From contig JAHBYW010000009.1 of the NCBI GenBank assembly GCA_019635755.1, positions 62,001 to 126,000 on the forward strand: a DNA stretch of 64,000 bases, in the 5' to 3' direction. The translations under genes were made by a program, and so were the position numbers. The DNA comes from Rhizobiaceae bacterium. Lineage in GTDB: Bacteria > Pseudomonadota > Alphaproteobacteria > Rhizobiales > Rhizobiaceae. The notes under the pieces were generated by a model, which saw nothing but the letters and a program-made list of their open reading frames with translations, was not told where the DNA came from and searched no databases. This document shows, piece after piece, positions 21,048-31,047 of this stretch; the stretch's first letter is position 1, and each line of letters starts with the position of its first letter.

Positions 21048-22292
21048 ATGACCGTGGGCATTCGCCACGACGACCTGCGCCGTCGCAACCGAGCCATGGT
21101 GATCGGCGCCGTGCGCCGCGCCGGCCAGCCGTCCCGCACGGAGATCGCGGGCACCACCGCGCTCAGCCATTCGACGATCTCGGCCATCGCGTCGGATCTC
21201 ATCGGCGAGGGCGTGCTGGTGGAGCAGAAAAGCGTCGAGGCGGCGGCCCTGAAGCGTGGCCGGCCGCAGGTGGCGATCGCCCTCAATCCCCGCGCGGGAA
21301 CCGTGGTGGCGATCGTGCTGTCGCTGAACTCGCTGACCGGGACGCTGATCGACTATTCAGGCCAGACCATTGCCTCCGAGACGAGGCGCTTCGCGACGCA
21401 GGTGCTGCCGCGCAACGACCTGATCGGCGAGACGCTTGCCATCGTCCGGCGCCTCGTCGAGCGCGGCCGAGACGAGGCGCCGCGCGTCATGCGCATCGTG
21501 CTGGCGATCCAGGGCATCACGGATTCGGGAGCGCGCACTCTGCTCTGGTCGCCGATCATGCCGCACACGGACATCGGCTTCGCCGACCTTCTCGAAGGCG
21601 CGACGGGAATCCCGGTGACCGTCGAGAACGACTGCAACATGATGGCGGTGTCGCTGCGCTGGCGCCACCAGCGCCGCTACCGCGACAATTTCATCGCGCT
21701 GCTTCTTTCACACGGCATCGGCATGGGGCTCGTGCTGCGCGGCGAGGTGTTCACCGGCACACGCTCGTCCGGCGCCGAGTTCGGCCACATGATCCACCGG
21801 CCGGGAGGCGCGCTGTGCCGCTGCGGCCGGCAGGGCTGCGTCGAGGCCTATGCGGGGAGCTACGCGATCTGGCGCAACGCCATGCGGCTGCCCGAGGATT
21901 CCCAGCCCGCCGCCGACATCCCCGACGAGGAAATGGCGCGGCTGGCCGAGAAGGCACGCGCCGGCGACGGCCCGGAGCGCGAAGCCTTCCGCAAGGCCGG
22001 CGCCGCCCTCGGCTTCGGCCTCGGCAGCGTCTTCGCCCTGTTCGATCCGGCGCCGGTCGCCATGGTCGGCCACGGCGCATCGGCCTTCGATCTCATGGAA
22101 GGCGCAATCCGCGAGGCGATCGCGCAGACCGCCGGCGGCCAGCACTCCAATGCAATCTCCTTCGACATCGACACCGACGAGATGCGTCTGATCCGCGAGG
22201 GCTGCGCGATGCGGGCGCTGACCTTCGTCGACGACGAGATCTTCGCGCCCGGGAGCGACTCGCAGGCCGCGCAGGGTCGCATCGTTGCCTGA
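21048..22292 (+). CDS. ROK-family transcriptional repressor (XylR-like)
   Basis: 414 residues: an N-terminal winged helix (about 10-75; SRTEIAGTTALSHSTISAIASDLI) followed by an actin-like ROK sugar-kinase fold. Conserved blocks are VENDCNMMAVSLRW, ALLLSHGIGMGLVLRGEVFTG, EFGHMIHRPGG and the zinc motif C-R-C-G-R-Q-G-C-V-E. Such repressors respond to the imported sugar or its phosphate. It is divergent from the XylF-like gene and presumably controls it from the inverted repeat at 20935-20959. Confidence 0.88.
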   Translation: MTVGIRHDDLRRRNRAMVIGAVRRAGQPSRTEIAGTTALSHSTISAIASDLIGEGVLVEQKSVEAAALKRGRPQVAIALNPRAGTVVAIVLSLNSLTGTLIDYSGQTIASETRRFATQVLPRNDLIGETLAIVRRLVERGRDEAPRVMRIVLAIQGITDSGARTLLWSPIMPHTDIGFADLLEGATGIPVTVENDCNMMAVSLRWRHQRRYRDNFIALLLSHGIGMGLVLRGEVFTGTRSSGAEFGHMIHRPGGALCRCGRQGCVEAYAGSYAIWRNAMRLPEDSQPAADIPDEEMARLAEKARAGDGPEREAFRKAGAALGFGLGSVFALFDPAPVAMVGHGASAFDLMEGAIREAIAQTAGGQHSNAISFDIDTDEMRLIREGCAMRALTFVDDEIFAPGSDSQAAQGRIVA

Positions 22293-22482
22293 TCCGCGTG
22301 CGTCCCGGCTGCCTGGGGCGTTCGGGCCAAGGTTGAGGCGGTCTGCCCCGATCGCCTCACCAGAACTGCCCGCATCGACGAACGGCCGAAGACGCCTTGA
22401 CGCAGGTCAAGGCGCACCCCCCGCGCACGGGCTTTGACTGGCCGGGCCACCGGCGGTGCCGCCGCTCCACAGGAAGGACCAC

Positions 22483-22683
22483 ATGCCCAGAACGGTGAAG
22501 CTGGAAGCCGCGGCCGAGCGCGCGTTCCGGATGCTGCCGGCGAACACCGTCAAGCCTTCGCTGCTGGACCTGATGGCGGCCATGCGCTCGATGCTCCCCG
22601 GGTCGCAATATCCGAGCAACATGATCGCCGAAGCCATTCTCACGCACGCCCGGCGCAATCGGATCGAAATCGCCGACGACTGA
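22483..22683 (+). CDS. Small hypothetical protein
   Basis: 66 residues (MPRTVKLEAAAERAFRMLPA ... ARRNRIEIADD), all-helical in appearance, with no signal or membrane segment. GGAAGGA lies five bases ahead of the ATG at 22483. I do not recognise a family. It stands alone between the ROK regulator and the convergent CRTAC1-type gene. Confidence 0.55.
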   Translation: MPRTVKLEAAAERAFRMLPANTVKPSLLDLMAAMRSMLPGSQYPSNMIAEAILTHARRNRIEIADD

Positions 22684-22809
22684 TCAAGTGGCGCCGGGCC
22701 GACAGGGCTTTCACAGCCAGCCGAGATCCCGGGAACCGTCGTTAGGTTCTGGCCCTCGACGCGCCCTCGCCGCCGTCGTCCGCGGTCGACGCGACGATAG
22801 TTCCTTCCG

Positions 22810-24426
22810 CTAATTCACCGTCCAGGCGGTTGCGGGCTTTCCCGGCTCGACCACGTAGAAGGCGTTGACCGCGAGCGGCTGCCAGTCGTCGGCCGTTCCG
22901 TCCGGCCAGACGACTCTCAGCGCCACGTCGGTCTCCTTGCCGAGGCCGAAATGCGACCAGCCGAGCTGGCCGCCGGCGTGACCGCCGCCGACCGTCAGCT
23001 CGCGGCGCAGGATGGTGCCGTCGGTGCACCTTACCTCGAGCCAGGCACCGATGGCGTCGCGATTCGGCCCGGGCTGCTGCAGTTTCACCTGCACCCAGCC
23101 TCCGGCATCGGCGCTGGTGTTGCGCCAGATCTGCGCCGGCGCGTTGCGGTTCACCACGGCGATGTCGATCAGCCCGTCGAGATTAAAATCGGCGAGCGCG
23201 CCGCCCCTGCCCTGCTCGACGCTGGCGACGCCGGCCTCGTCTCCGGCCTCGACGAACTTGCCGTCCGCCTGCTGCAGCAAGAGATTGTTGGGGTCCTTCA
23301 TGGCGAAGTCCGGCATCTCCCAGACATTGCCCTTGACGATGAACAGGTCGACCAGGCCGTCATTGTTCACGTCCTGGAACTCGGTGTGCCAAGCAGTGCT
23401 CGGCCTGAGATCGTCACCGACATAGGGCCGGTGGGCGGTGACGCCGCGCGCCAGCGCCGTCTCCGCGTAGCTCGGCTTCGGCGCGGTGCCGTCCGTCGGT
23501 ACGTTGGCCAGCTTCTGCAGCCGGTTGTCGGCCATCGAGGTCAGGAAATATTCCTGGTAGCCGTCGAAATCGAGGTCGTAGGCGGCGATGCCCATGCCCC
23601 AGATGCGCACGAACCGCCAGCCTTCATCGGCCGTGTAGAGCGCCGGGTCCTTGCCCGGCTCGACCTTCCACATCTGCTCCTGGCCGCCTTCGTAATATTC
23701 GCGGTCATTGGAAACGCGAAGCGACGGCGTACCCGAGCGGTTCCAGTCGGTGAACAGGATCGACAGCGGGCAGAAGCTCGGCTTCAGCACGGCCGGCGCG
23801 GCGAAGCGGCGCTCGCCCGCGGCGGGGCGCAGCAGCCAGTTGTCGGTGCACGAGCCCCAGGGCGAGATCTCCTCGTGGCGGTCGATGTAGCTGCCGACGG
23901 CAATGGTAGGCCAGTCGGCGCCCTTCTCCCAGGTCGCCGCGAGCGAGGTCCACCAGAGGTCGCCGCCGGCGAAGCCCCAGGCCTCGTTGGCGCGCTCGAA
24001 CCGGCAGTCGCCGGTGCCGCGCATCAGCACGTTCTCGCCGACCCGCAGAAGCGCGACATCCATGATGCCGTCGCCGTCGACGTCGAGCGGATAGGCGCCG
24101 CTCACGCCTTCGAGTTCCAGCCCGCTCTTCTCGGCCGCGAAAGCGAGCGCACCGCCCTTGGTGCTTGTATTGCGATAGAGCGTGGCCGGCTTCTCGCCGC
24201 CGGCCAGCAACAGGTCGGGGAAGCGGTCGCCATTGCAGTCGAAAGCTGCACCGCCGCCGCCGACCATGTACTCCCAGCCGCCCTGGAAGACGCTGTCGAT
24301 GCCGGCGCTCCCGGTTTCTTCGACGAAGGACGGCACGACGGGCGGGGGAACGGGCGCCGTGTCCTGGGAGGCCGCGGTTCCGGCAAGCGCAACGAGAAAG
24401 GCGAAGGTCGGCGATGCGAGGCGCAT
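22810..24426 (-). CDS. Exported CRTAC1-type protein: FG-GAP/VCBS repeats with ASPIC/UnbV domain
   Basis: 538 residues with a signal peptide (MRLASPTFAFLVALAGTAAS). FG-GAP/VCBS calcium-binding blades are visible as AAFDCNGDRFPDLLLAGG, YPLDVDGDGIMDVALL, YDLDFDGYQEYFLTS, FQDVNNDGLVDLFIV and ADFNLDGLIDIAVVN, forming a beta-propeller. The C terminus (about 450-525; GPNRDAIGAWLEVR, SHFGLGKETDVALRVVWPDG) is the ASPIC/UnbV module. It starts two bases after the haloperoxidase stop, so the two are co-transcribed. It is probably periplasmic or secreted; a chaperone or scaffold role for the haloperoxidase is inferred only from the pairing. Confidence 0.85.
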   Translation of the reverse strand: MRLASPTFAFLVALAGTAASQDTAPVPPPVVPSFVEETGSAGIDSVFQGGWEYMVGGGGAAFDCNGDRFPDLLLAGGEKPATLYRNTSTKGGALAFAAEKSGLELEGVSGAYPLDVDGDGIMDVALLRVGENVLMRGTGDCRFERANEAWGFAGGDLWWTSLAATWEKGADWPTIAVGSYIDRHEEISPWGSCTDNWLLRPAAGERRFAAPAVLKPSFCPLSILFTDWNRSGTPSLRVSNDREYYEGGQEQMWKVEPGKDPALYTADEGWRFVRIWGMGIAAYDLDFDGYQEYFLTSMADNRLQKLANVPTDGTAPKPSYAETALARGVTAHRPYVGDDLRPSTAWHTEFQDVNNDGLVDLFIVKGNVWEMPDFAMKDPNNLLLQQADGKFVEAGDEAGVASVEQGRGGALADFNLDGLIDIAVVNRNAPAQIWRNTSADAGGWVQVKLQQPGPNRDAIGAWLEVRCTDGTILRRELTVGGGHAGGQLGWSHFGLGKETDVALRVVWPDGTADDWQPLAVNAFYVVEPGKPATAWTVN

Positions 24427-24428
24427 GG

Positions 24429-25772
24429 TTATTTCCTCGTCTTCAGCGCGTTGGTGTAGCCGCCGATGCAGCGCCCCTGCTCCAGCCCGTCGACGATGGC
24501 GGCATGGAAATGGATGCCGCCATAGAGCCGCGATATGCCGGCCTCTTCCGCCGCCTCGTGGAAGCTCTTGAAGGTGCGCGGGTTGCGGCCGTCGGGCGAA
24601 CCGGTGTGGTCCTCGAACTCGTAATTGTCGCCGAAGAAGGCCGTCAGCACCGCATCCATCGAGCCGGACACCGTGCTGTGCCCGCTCGGATATTCCGGGA
24701 AAGGCGGCGTGTTCAGCAGCGGCTCCCACTTCGGATCGATGTTCTTCTTGATGTAGGTGATCGGGCGGATGAGGTTGTAGGCGTATTTCTCGTGCCAGCA
24801 GCCGACGAACGCGTCCGACATCGCGATACCCATGCGCGCCAGCAGGTCGACGTTCTCGTCCAGCGGCAAATTGCTGCGCTCGGCGACCTGGAGCGCGATC
24901 GAGACCCAGTGTCCGGGCGGCGTCATCGACAGCATCGGGTCGTCGGACCAGAACCGGGCGATCGCCGCCTGCTCCGGCGTCAGCGCCTTGCCCGTCTCGT
25001 AGACCTCGAGCGCCTCCTTGTAGAACTGCGTGTCGGTGGCGGTGCCGAATGCGGGATTGCCCGGCGTGGCGCAAGTGGCGCCGGACGGGATCGCGAAGGT
25101 GCGGTTGTTGCCCCATTCGGGCAGCAGCGGCAGTTGCTGCTGGCGGATCGGATTGGTCGGCACCCATTTGTCATCGCCCTTGGGCAGATCCCAGGTTTCC
25201 GGGAAGCCCATGTTCGTGACGACGGCACCGCCATCGTCGAGCGACCAGTCACGGATGCTGGCGGCCATCGCCTTGCCGAAAGCCTCGCTGCGCGCCACCA
25301 CGTCGTCCGGCACGCCATCGACGACCCGGGCGCGCCACTTTTCCTGGGCGCGCTGAATCGCGCGCTGCCCCGTCGGGCCGGTATTGCCGAAATAGAAAAC
25401 GATGGCATCCGACATCGCCGCGCTGATGACCACCGTCTCGTCGTAGACGGCACCGGCCTCGCGCTGCGGGACGGAATCGAGATCGTGCAGCTGGCCGACA
25501 AGGGAAACCAGCGTGTCGGACCCGCCGACCGCGGCCTCGAACGCCGTGACGCCCAGATAGCCGAAGGAGCGGCTGGCCACCGGTGGCGAATAGGTCGGCG
25601 TGTGACGCACCAGCTCGTTCATCAGGTAATACCAGTCGCGCAGGATCTCCTGTGCTTCCGGCCGACCTTCGACGTTCCCCTGCGCCGATGCAGTACCCGG
25701 AGCGGCGACGACGCCGAACGCGAGCAACGCGAGCAACGCGAGCGCAGCCATCGCATGGTGGAATGCGCGCAT
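24429..25772 (-). CDS. Exported vanadium-dependent haloperoxidase (PAP2 superfamily)
   Basis: 447 residues with a signal peptide (MRAFHHAMAALALLALLAFG, cleavage near ASA). The three vanadate-binding motifs are present: K-x6-R-P in EKYAYNLIRP (K329, R336), P-S-G-H near 362-365 in PEYPSGHST, and S-R-x3-G-x-H in SRLYGGIH (R415, H421). Such enzymes use H2O2 and vanadate to oxidise halides, or act as acid phosphatases. The start at 25772 is preceded by GAGGGAGGAG. It is the first gene of a two-gene operon. Halide preference cannot be read from the sequence. Confidence 0.88.
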   Translation of the reverse strand: MRAFHHAMAALALLALLAFGVVAAPGTASAQGNVEGRPEAQEILRDWYYLMNELVRHTPTYSPPVASRSFGYLGVTAFEAAVGGSDTLVSLVGQLHDLDSVPQREAGAVYDETVVISAAMSDAIVFYFGNTGPTGQRAIQRAQEKWRARVVDGVPDDVVARSEAFGKAMAASIRDWSLDDGGAVVTNMGFPETWDLPKGDDKWVPTNPIRQQQLPLLPEWGNNRTFAIPSGATCATPGNPAFGTATDTQFYKEALEVYETGKALTPEQAAIARFWSDDPMLSMTPPGHWVSIALQVAERSNLPLDENVDLLARMGIAMSDAFVGCWHEKYAYNLIRPITYIKKNIDPKWEPLLNTPPFPEYPSGHSTVSGSMDAVLTAFFGDNYEFEDHTGSPDGRNPRTFKSFHEAAEEAGISRLYGGIHFHAAIVDGLEQGRCIGGYTNALKTRK

Positions 25773-25884
25773 GATCTCCTCCCTCGAACGCCCGTTTTTA
25801 TTTTTTTCGGGGCTCGGATTAATATGCATCGGACCCGGACGTTCCGCAAGGGAGGCGTCGGGTGTCGGCGCGGAAGAGGATGGC

Positions 25885-26574
25885 TCAGGCTTCGTCGATG
25901 GCGTAGCCGGCGCCGCGGACGGTTCGGATCACGTCGGACTGGCGGCCCGTATTGATCGCCTTGCGCAGGCGGCCGACGTGCACGTCGACGGTCCGCTCGT
26001 CGATGTAGTTGGTCTCGCCCCAGACATTGTCGAGAAGCTGACCGCGCGAGAACACGCGGCCGGGGTGACGCATCATGAATTCGAGCAGGCGGAACTCCGT
26101 CGGTCCCAGGCGGATCTCGCTCTTGCGCCGGTAGACGCGGTGGGATTCGCGGTCCAGCACGATGTCGCCGACCTTGAGCACGCTGGACAGCACTTCCGGC
26201 TTGGCGCGCCGCAGCAGGGCCCGCACGCGGGCCATGAATTCCGGCGTCGAGAACGGCTTCACCAGATAGTCGTCCGCGCCCGTCGCCAGGCCGCGCACGC
26301 GATCGCTCTCCTCGCCGCGGGCCGTCAGCATGATGATGGGCAGCCGTTCGGTCTGCGGGCGCATCCGCAGCCGGCGGCACAGCTCGATGCCGGAGACGGC
26401 GGGAACCATCCAGTCGAGCACCAGCAGGTCGGGCACGCTCTCCTGCAGCCGGAGTTCGGCCTCGTCGCCGCGCGTCACGACCTCGACCTGGTAGCCCTCG
26501 GCCTCCAGATTGTACCGCAGGAGGACGCCCAGCGGCTCCTCGTCCTCGACGACCATGACCCTTGCTGCGATCAT
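25885..26574 (-). CDS. phoB: Phosphate regulon response regulator PhoB
   Basis: 229 residues: receiver (about 1-120) with VVEDEEPLG, phospho-acceptor in LLVLDWMVPAVSG, PIIMLTARGEE and DDYLVKPFS; then an OmpR/PhoB winged helix with LGPTEFRLLEFMMRHPGRVF and VWGETNYIDERTVDVHVGRLRK. The start ATG is at 26574. It is the last gene of pstSCAB-phoU-phoB, as in other rhizobia. It binds Pho boxes, one of which lies before pstS. The partner kinase phoR is not beside it. Confidence 0.95.
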   Translation of the reverse strand: MIAARVMVVEDEEPLGVLLRYNLEAEGYQVEVVTRGDEAELRLQESVPDLLVLDWMVPAVSGIELCRRLRMRPQTERLPIIMLTARGEESDRVRGLATGADDYLVKPFSTPEFMARVRALLRRAKPEVLSSVLKVGDIVLDRESHRVYRRKSEIRLGPTEFRLLEFMMRHPGRVFSRGQLLDNVWGETNYIDERTVDVHVGRLRKAINTGRQSDVIRTVRGAGYAIDEA

Positions 26575-26588
26575 GTCCTTCCCCGGAC

Positions 26589-27296
26589 CTATTCGGCGAG
26601 CACGGCCATCGCCGTCTCGTCGATCTTCGGCCGCTGCGCGGGCAGTTGCGAACCGGTCATGACGTAATAGCCGTTCTCGGCGATGTTCGTCACGTGGTCG
26701 CCGATCCTTTCGAGGTTCTTGGCGCAGAACAGCAGGTGGGTGCAGGCAGTGATGTTGCGCGGATCCTCCATCATGTAGGTCAGGAGCTCCCGGAAGATCG
26801 ACGTATACTGGATGTCGACCTTCTCGTCGTCGACGCGCAGCGCCTTGAGCCGCTCGGCATCGCGGGCGACATAAGCCGCGACCACGCCGTCGACCTGGCG
26901 AAGGACCATGCCCGACATCGATTCGATCGAATGGGCGAGCGGGCGCGGGGTCGCGCCGTGGGCGACGGATCCGGCGCGCTTGGCGATGTTCTTGGCAAGG
27001 TCGCCGATCCGCTCGAGGTCGGCCGCCATGCGAACCGCGCCGACGACGGCACGCAGGTCCTGCGCCATCGGCTGGCGCCGGGCGATCAGCGTGATCGCCC
27101 GCTCGTCCAGCTCGCGCTGGCGTGCGTCCATCAGCGCATCCTCCGAGATGACGAGCTGCGCCCGCGCGGCATCGGAGGCGAGCAGCGCGTCGGTGGCCGC
27201 GCGGACCATGGCGCTTGCCAGCGTGCCCATGTCGCGGATCAGCCGGTCGACCTGCTCCAGGTCCGCGTCGAAGGAGGTGACGGTGTGCTCGCCCAT
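26589..27296 (-). CDS. phoU: Phosphate-specific transport system accessory protein PhoU
   Basis: 235 residues of the duplicated three-helix PhoU fold; each repeat carries the metal-binding E/DxxxD pattern, seen as ADLERIGDLAKNIAKR in the first half and KNLERIGDHVTNIAENGYY in the second. PhoU links the Pst transporter to PhoR/PhoB signalling and restrains uptake when phosphate is plentiful. It lies 23 bases after pstB and 14 before phoB, in one operon. Confidence 0.95.
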   Translation of the reverse strand: MGEHTVTSFDADLEQVDRLIRDMGTLASAMVRAATDALLASDAARAQLVISEDALMDARQRELDERAITLIARRQPMAQDLRAVVGAVRMAADLERIGDLAKNIAKRAGSVAHGATPRPLAHSIESMSGMVLRQVDGVVAAYVARDAERLKALRVDDEKVDIQYTSIFRELLTYMMEDPRNITACTHLLFCAKNLERIGDHVTNIAENGYYVMTGSQLPAQRPKIDETAMAVLAE

Positions 27297-27319
27297 GATC
27301 GTCTCCCGTGCGAGGCCGG

Positions 27320-28138
27320 TCAGCCGAAGCGGCCGGTGATGTAGTCCTGCGTGCGTTTGTCGTCGGGGCTCGTGAACATCTTGTCGGTCGGCCCCTCCTC
27401 GACCAGATGGCCGAGATGGAACATCGCGGTGCGCTGCGACACGCGCGCCGCCTGCTGCATCGAGTGGGTGACGATCACGATCGTGAAGTTGCGCCGCAAC
27501 TCGTCGATCAGTTCCTCGACGCGGGCCGTGGCGATCGGATCCAGCGCCGAGCAGGGCTCGTCCATGAGGATGACCTCCGGCGACACCGCGATCGCACGCG
27601 CGATGCAGAGCCGCTGCTGCTGGCCTCCCGACAGGCCGGTGCCGACCTCGTGCAGCCGGTCCTTCACCTCGTCGAAGAGCGAGGCCTTCCGGAGGCTGCT
27701 CACCACGATCTCCTCCAGCTCGGCCTTGTTGCGGGCGAGGCCGTGGATGCGCGGACCGTAGGCGACGTTCTCGAAGATCGTCTTCGGGAACGGATTCGGC
27801 TTCTGGAAGACCATGCCGATGCGGGCGCGGAGCTCCACCACGTCGATCGCCGGGTCATAGATGTCCTGGCCGTCGAGGGTGATGCTGCCCTGGACCCGGC
27901 AGCCTTCGATCGTGTCGTTCATCCGGTTGAGACAGCGCAGGAAGGTCGACTTGCCGCAGCCCGACGGGCCGATGAAGGCAGTGACCGCCTTTTCCGCGAT
28001 ATCGATGGAAACGCCATGCAGTGCCTGCTTCTCGCCGTAGAAGACCTTCACGTCCTTGGCGGCGACGCGCGTCTTGCCGCGCGACCCAGTGGCGCCGGCC
28101 ACGGCGGCTTCCAGTTCGATTTGCGTCATCGCGGTCAT
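27320..28138 (-). CDS. pstB: Phosphate ABC transporter ATP-binding protein PstB
   Basis: About 272 residues with Walker [11 protein letters not shown]-loop [10 protein letters not shown], signature [14 protein letters not shown], Walker [14 protein letters not shown] and switch histidine VTHSMQQ. The frame can start at a GTG (28162) that overlaps the pstA stop, at ATG 28147, or at ATG 28138; only the last has GGAG at good spacing, so I prefer it. It energises high-affinity phosphate uptake through PstA-PstC. Confidence 0.93.
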   Translation of the reverse strand: MTAMTQIELEAAVAGATGSRGKTRVAAKDVKVFYGEKQALHGVSIDIAEKAVTAFIGPSGCGKSTFLRCLNRMNDTIEGCRVQGSITLDGQDIYDPAIDVVELRARIGMVFQKPNPFPKTIFENVAYGPRIHGLARNKAELEEIVVSSLRKASLFDEVKDRLHEVGTGLSGGQQQRLCIARAIAVSPEVILMDEPCSALDPIATARVEELIDELRRNFTIVIVTHSMQQAARVSQRTAMFHLGHLVEEGPTDKMFTSPDDKRTQDYITGRFG

Positions 28139-28158
28139 GGACTGCATCTCCGGATTCC

Positions 28159-29532
28159 TCACTGGCGCCGCTCGAAGCGCGACCGCAGGTAGATGGCGGC
28201 GGCGTTAAGCAAGAGCATCACCGCGAGCAGGACGATGATCGCCGCCGCCGTGCGTGGCTCGAAATAGTTGCGGTTCTCGTTGCCTTCCCAGAGGAAGATC
28301 TGAACCGGCAGCGCCGTCGCCTGGTCGAGCGGCGTGACGGGAACGGTCGACACGAACGCGCTCATGCCGATGAGCAGCAGCGGCGCCGTCTCGCCGAGCG
28401 CCTGCGCGACGCCGATGATCGTCGCGGTCATGATGCCGGGATAGGTGATCGGCAGCACGTGATGGAACACCATCTGCGTCTTCGACGCGCCGATGCCGAG
28501 CGCCGCCTGGCGGATCGACGGCGACACGGCCTTCAACGAATTGCGCGTCGCGATGATGATCGTCGGCAGCGTCATCAGCGTCAGCACCAGCCCGCCGGCC
28601 AGCGGCGCCGACAGCGGCAGCCGGAAGTAGTTTATGAAGACGGCGGCGCCCAGCAGGCCGAAGACGATCGACGGCACCGCCGCGAGGTTGTTGATGTTCA
28701 CCTCGATCAGGTCGGTCAACTTGTTCTTCGGCGCGAACTCTTCGAGGTAGATGGCGCTCGCCACGCCGATCGGAACCGCCAGGAGCACGACGATCAGCAT
28801 CATGTAGAGCGAGCCGATGAAGGCGCCGAGCAGACCCGCTTCCGCCGGCGCGCCGCGAGAATCTGCGTTCGTGAAGAGCACGCTGGAAAAGACCATCCGC
28901 ACGGTGCCGTTACCGTAGAGGCGGTCGGCGAGCTGGCGCACAGGCGCGGAGAGCTGCTGGCGATCGTCCGCCACCGAGCGGTCGATGTTCCCTTTGAGCC
29001 AGTTGTCGACATTGGCCGAGAGCAGCAGCGACAGATCGACGGTCTTTCCCAGCAGGCCGGGGTCGGCGACGAACATGTCGCGCAGGCGGAAGCGCTGGTT
29101 GTTCGATACGAACGCCTGCACCTCGCGCGGCGTGAGTTCGATGTCCGGCGCGGCCGCCTTCACGGCGTTCTCGATGACGCGGTTCCAGTTCACCATGGTC
29201 ACCTCGCGCTCCCAGTCGAGCATGAGGCGCTGGAATTCGGCGGGCGACTGGCCGGGCGCTGGCACGGGCTTCGGCGAGACCTTCACGATCTCCGGGTCGA
29301 AGCCGATCTTGAGATTGGCCGCCGGCTGCCAGAAGGACGGCAGGCCGTCATGCAGGATGCTGCCGAACAGGAAGATCACGAAGCCGACCGCGATGCCGAC
29401 GGCGGTGATGCCGTAAGCCTTGAAACGCGTCTCGGCAGCGCGGCGGCGACGCAGGCCCTTCTGGATGCGGGCGAGCCGCGCCTCCCTTGATTCCACAGGC
29501 TCGGCGCCCCGGGCGATATCGGTTGCAGCCAT
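28159..29532 (-). CDS. pstA: Phosphate ABC transporter permease PstA
   Basis: 457 residues. A cytoplasmic N terminus and first helix ([20 protein letters not shown]) precede a periplasmic insert of about 200 residues, then five helices with the coupling-loop motif [24 protein letters not shown]. coli PstA has about 296 residues; the long periplasmic domain is common in rhizobial PstA. The start ATG lies two bases after the pstC stop. The stop overlaps a GTG of pstB. Confidence 0.92.
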   Translation of the reverse strand: MAATDIARGAEPVESREARLARIQKGLRRRRAAETRFKAYGITAVGIAVGFVIFLFGSILHDGLPSFWQPAANLKIGFDPEIVKVSPKPVPAPGQSPAEFQRLMLDWEREVTMVNWNRVIENAVKAAAPDIELTPREVQAFVSNNQRFRLRDMFVADPGLLGKTVDLSLLLSANVDNWLKGNIDRSVADDRQQLSAPVRQLADRLYGNGTVRMVFSSVLFTNADSRGAPAEAGLLGAFIGSLYMMLIVVLLAVPIGVASAIYLEEFAPKNKLTDLIEVNINNLAAVPSIVFGLLGAAVFINYFRLPLSAPLAGGLVLTLMTLPTIIIATRNSLKAVSPSIRQAALGIGASKTQMVFHHVLPITYPGIMTATIIGVAQALGETAPLLLIGMSAFVSTVPVTPLDQATALPVQIFLWEGNENRNYFEPRTAAAIIVLLAVMLLLNAAAIYLRSRFERRQ

Positions 29533-29534
29533 GG

Positions 29535-30908
29535 CTATTCGTACTGCTCCCGGTATTTGCGCACGACGTAGAGGGCGATGACGTTGAGAACCAGTGTCAT
29601 CACGAACAGCGTCAGGCCGAGCGCGAAGGCGACCAGCGCCTGCGGGCTGGCGAAATTGGTGTCGCCGGTCAGTTGGTTGACGATCGACACGGTGACGGTC
29701 GATGCGGAGTCGAACGGATTGAGGCGCAGGATCGGCGCGTTTCCGGCTGCGAGGACGACGATCATGGTTTCGCCAAACGCCTTGCTGACCGCCAGCATGA
29801 AGGCGCCGACGATACCGGGGAGCGCCGCCGGCAGCACGACCCGGCGGATCGTCTCCGACTTGGTCGCGCCGATGCCGAGAGACCCGTCGCGCAGGGCGCG
29901 CGGGACCTGGGTGATGATGTCGTCGGAGAGCGACGACACGAACGGCACGATCATCAGGCCCATGGCGATGCCGGCGGTCAGTGCGCTCGTTGCGCGGATG
30001 TCGATGCCGACATATCCGCCCAGCGTGTGGAGCAGTGGTCCGAGCGTGACCAGCGCGAACACGCCGTAGATGACCGACGGGATGCCGGCCAGGATCTCGA
30101 TGACCGGCTTGGCGGTGGCGCGCACTGCCGGCGACGCGTATTCGGCCATGTAGATCGCCGACAGGAGGCCGACAGGGATCGCCACGAGCATGGCGATCGC
30201 GCTGATCATGACCGTGCCCCAGAGCAGCGGCAGCAGACCGTATTGCCCGGTCGCGCCGCCGGATGTCGAGAAGCCGGGATTCCAGACGGTGCCGAAGAAG
30301 AAGTCGGCGGGATGGACGAAGGTGAAGAAGCGCAGCGCCTCCGAGAGCAGCGACGCTACGATGCCGACCGTGGTCATGATGGCGATGGCTGAGCAGAGCA
30401 CCAGGAGGACCCGGACAGCGGCCTCGAACTCGTTGCGTGCTCTGAGCCGAGGCGAGACGCGGCGCGCCATCAGCCCCAGCCCCGATACGCCCACCACGGC
30501 CGCAAGCGTGACTGCACTCCAGAACGTGAGCGTTCGGAACTGCGCGAGCGCGGCGCTGGCCGCGGCCTCGTAGTCCTTCACCTCGCCGATCACGCCGAAG
30601 CCGCTGGCGATCTGCTCGATGCGCTGCAGTGCATCGCGGAGCGCCGCCGGATCGCCGTCGACGATCGCCGCGGGAAGCTGGGAGAGCAGGTAGCCGCGGG
30701 TGATGTCGCCCGAGAACCCAGCCCAGAGGAGCAGGACAGCGACAGCCGGCAACAGGCACCAGAGCGCGACCATCAGGCCGTGGTAGCTGGGGCGGGAGTG
30801 CATCGAGCGTCGCGCCGGTCCGGCAACGGCACGGGCGCGTGACACACCCACCCGGTAGGCGAGCGAAAGCAGCGCGAGCAGGAGGATTGCAACGATCAGG
30901 CTGTTCAC
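29535..30908 (-). CDS. pstC: Phosphate ABC transporter permease PstC
   Basis: 457 residues starting with GTG at 30908, which has GGAG seven bases ahead (NSLIVAILLLALLSLAYRVG follows). An N-terminal helix pair and a periplasmic loop precede the conserved permease core with FTFVHPADFFFGTVWNPGFS, YMAEYASP, GSLGIGATKSETIRRVVLPAALPG and FGETMIVVLAAGN. It is longer than E. coli PstC (about 319) in the same way as PstA. In-frame reading upstream of 30908 runs into the spacer and is rejected. Confidence 0.92.
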   Translation of the reverse strand: MNSLIVAILLLALLSLAYRVGVSRARAVAGPARRSMHSRPSYHGLMVALWCLLPAVAVLLLWAGFSGDITRGYLLSQLPAAIVDGDPAALRDALQRIEQIASGFGVIGEVKDYEAAASAALAQFRTLTFWSAVTLAAVVGVSGLGLMARRVSPRLRARNEFEAAVRVLLVLCSAIAIMTTVGIVASLLSEALRFFTFVHPADFFFGTVWNPGFSTSGGATGQYGLLPLLWGTVMISAIAMLVAIPVGLLSAIYMAEYASPAVRATAKPVIEILAGIPSVIYGVFALVTLGPLLHTLGGYVGIDIRATSALTAGIAMGLMIVPFVSSLSDDIITQVPRALRDGSLGIGATKSETIRRVVLPAALPGIVGAFMLAVSKAFGETMIVVLAAGNAPILRLNPFDSASTVTVSIVNQLTGDTNFASPQALVAFALGLTLFVMTLVLNVIALYVVRKYREQYE

Positions 30909-31047
30909 GGCGAAACTCCGACCGACCTGATGGGAACTGGCTCCGACACTGCGCCCATTTCCGATGGGCTGCGGCGCGCCTTCACGCACCGCCGACACCG
31001 AGGCGCCGCGGGGAAAACCGCGACGCCTGGGTCGAGGACGATGCGGC

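Noticed and set aside
24165-25955. 596-codon plus-strand frame
   Set aside because: Antisense to the haloperoxidase and its partner, both with signal peptides and motifs.
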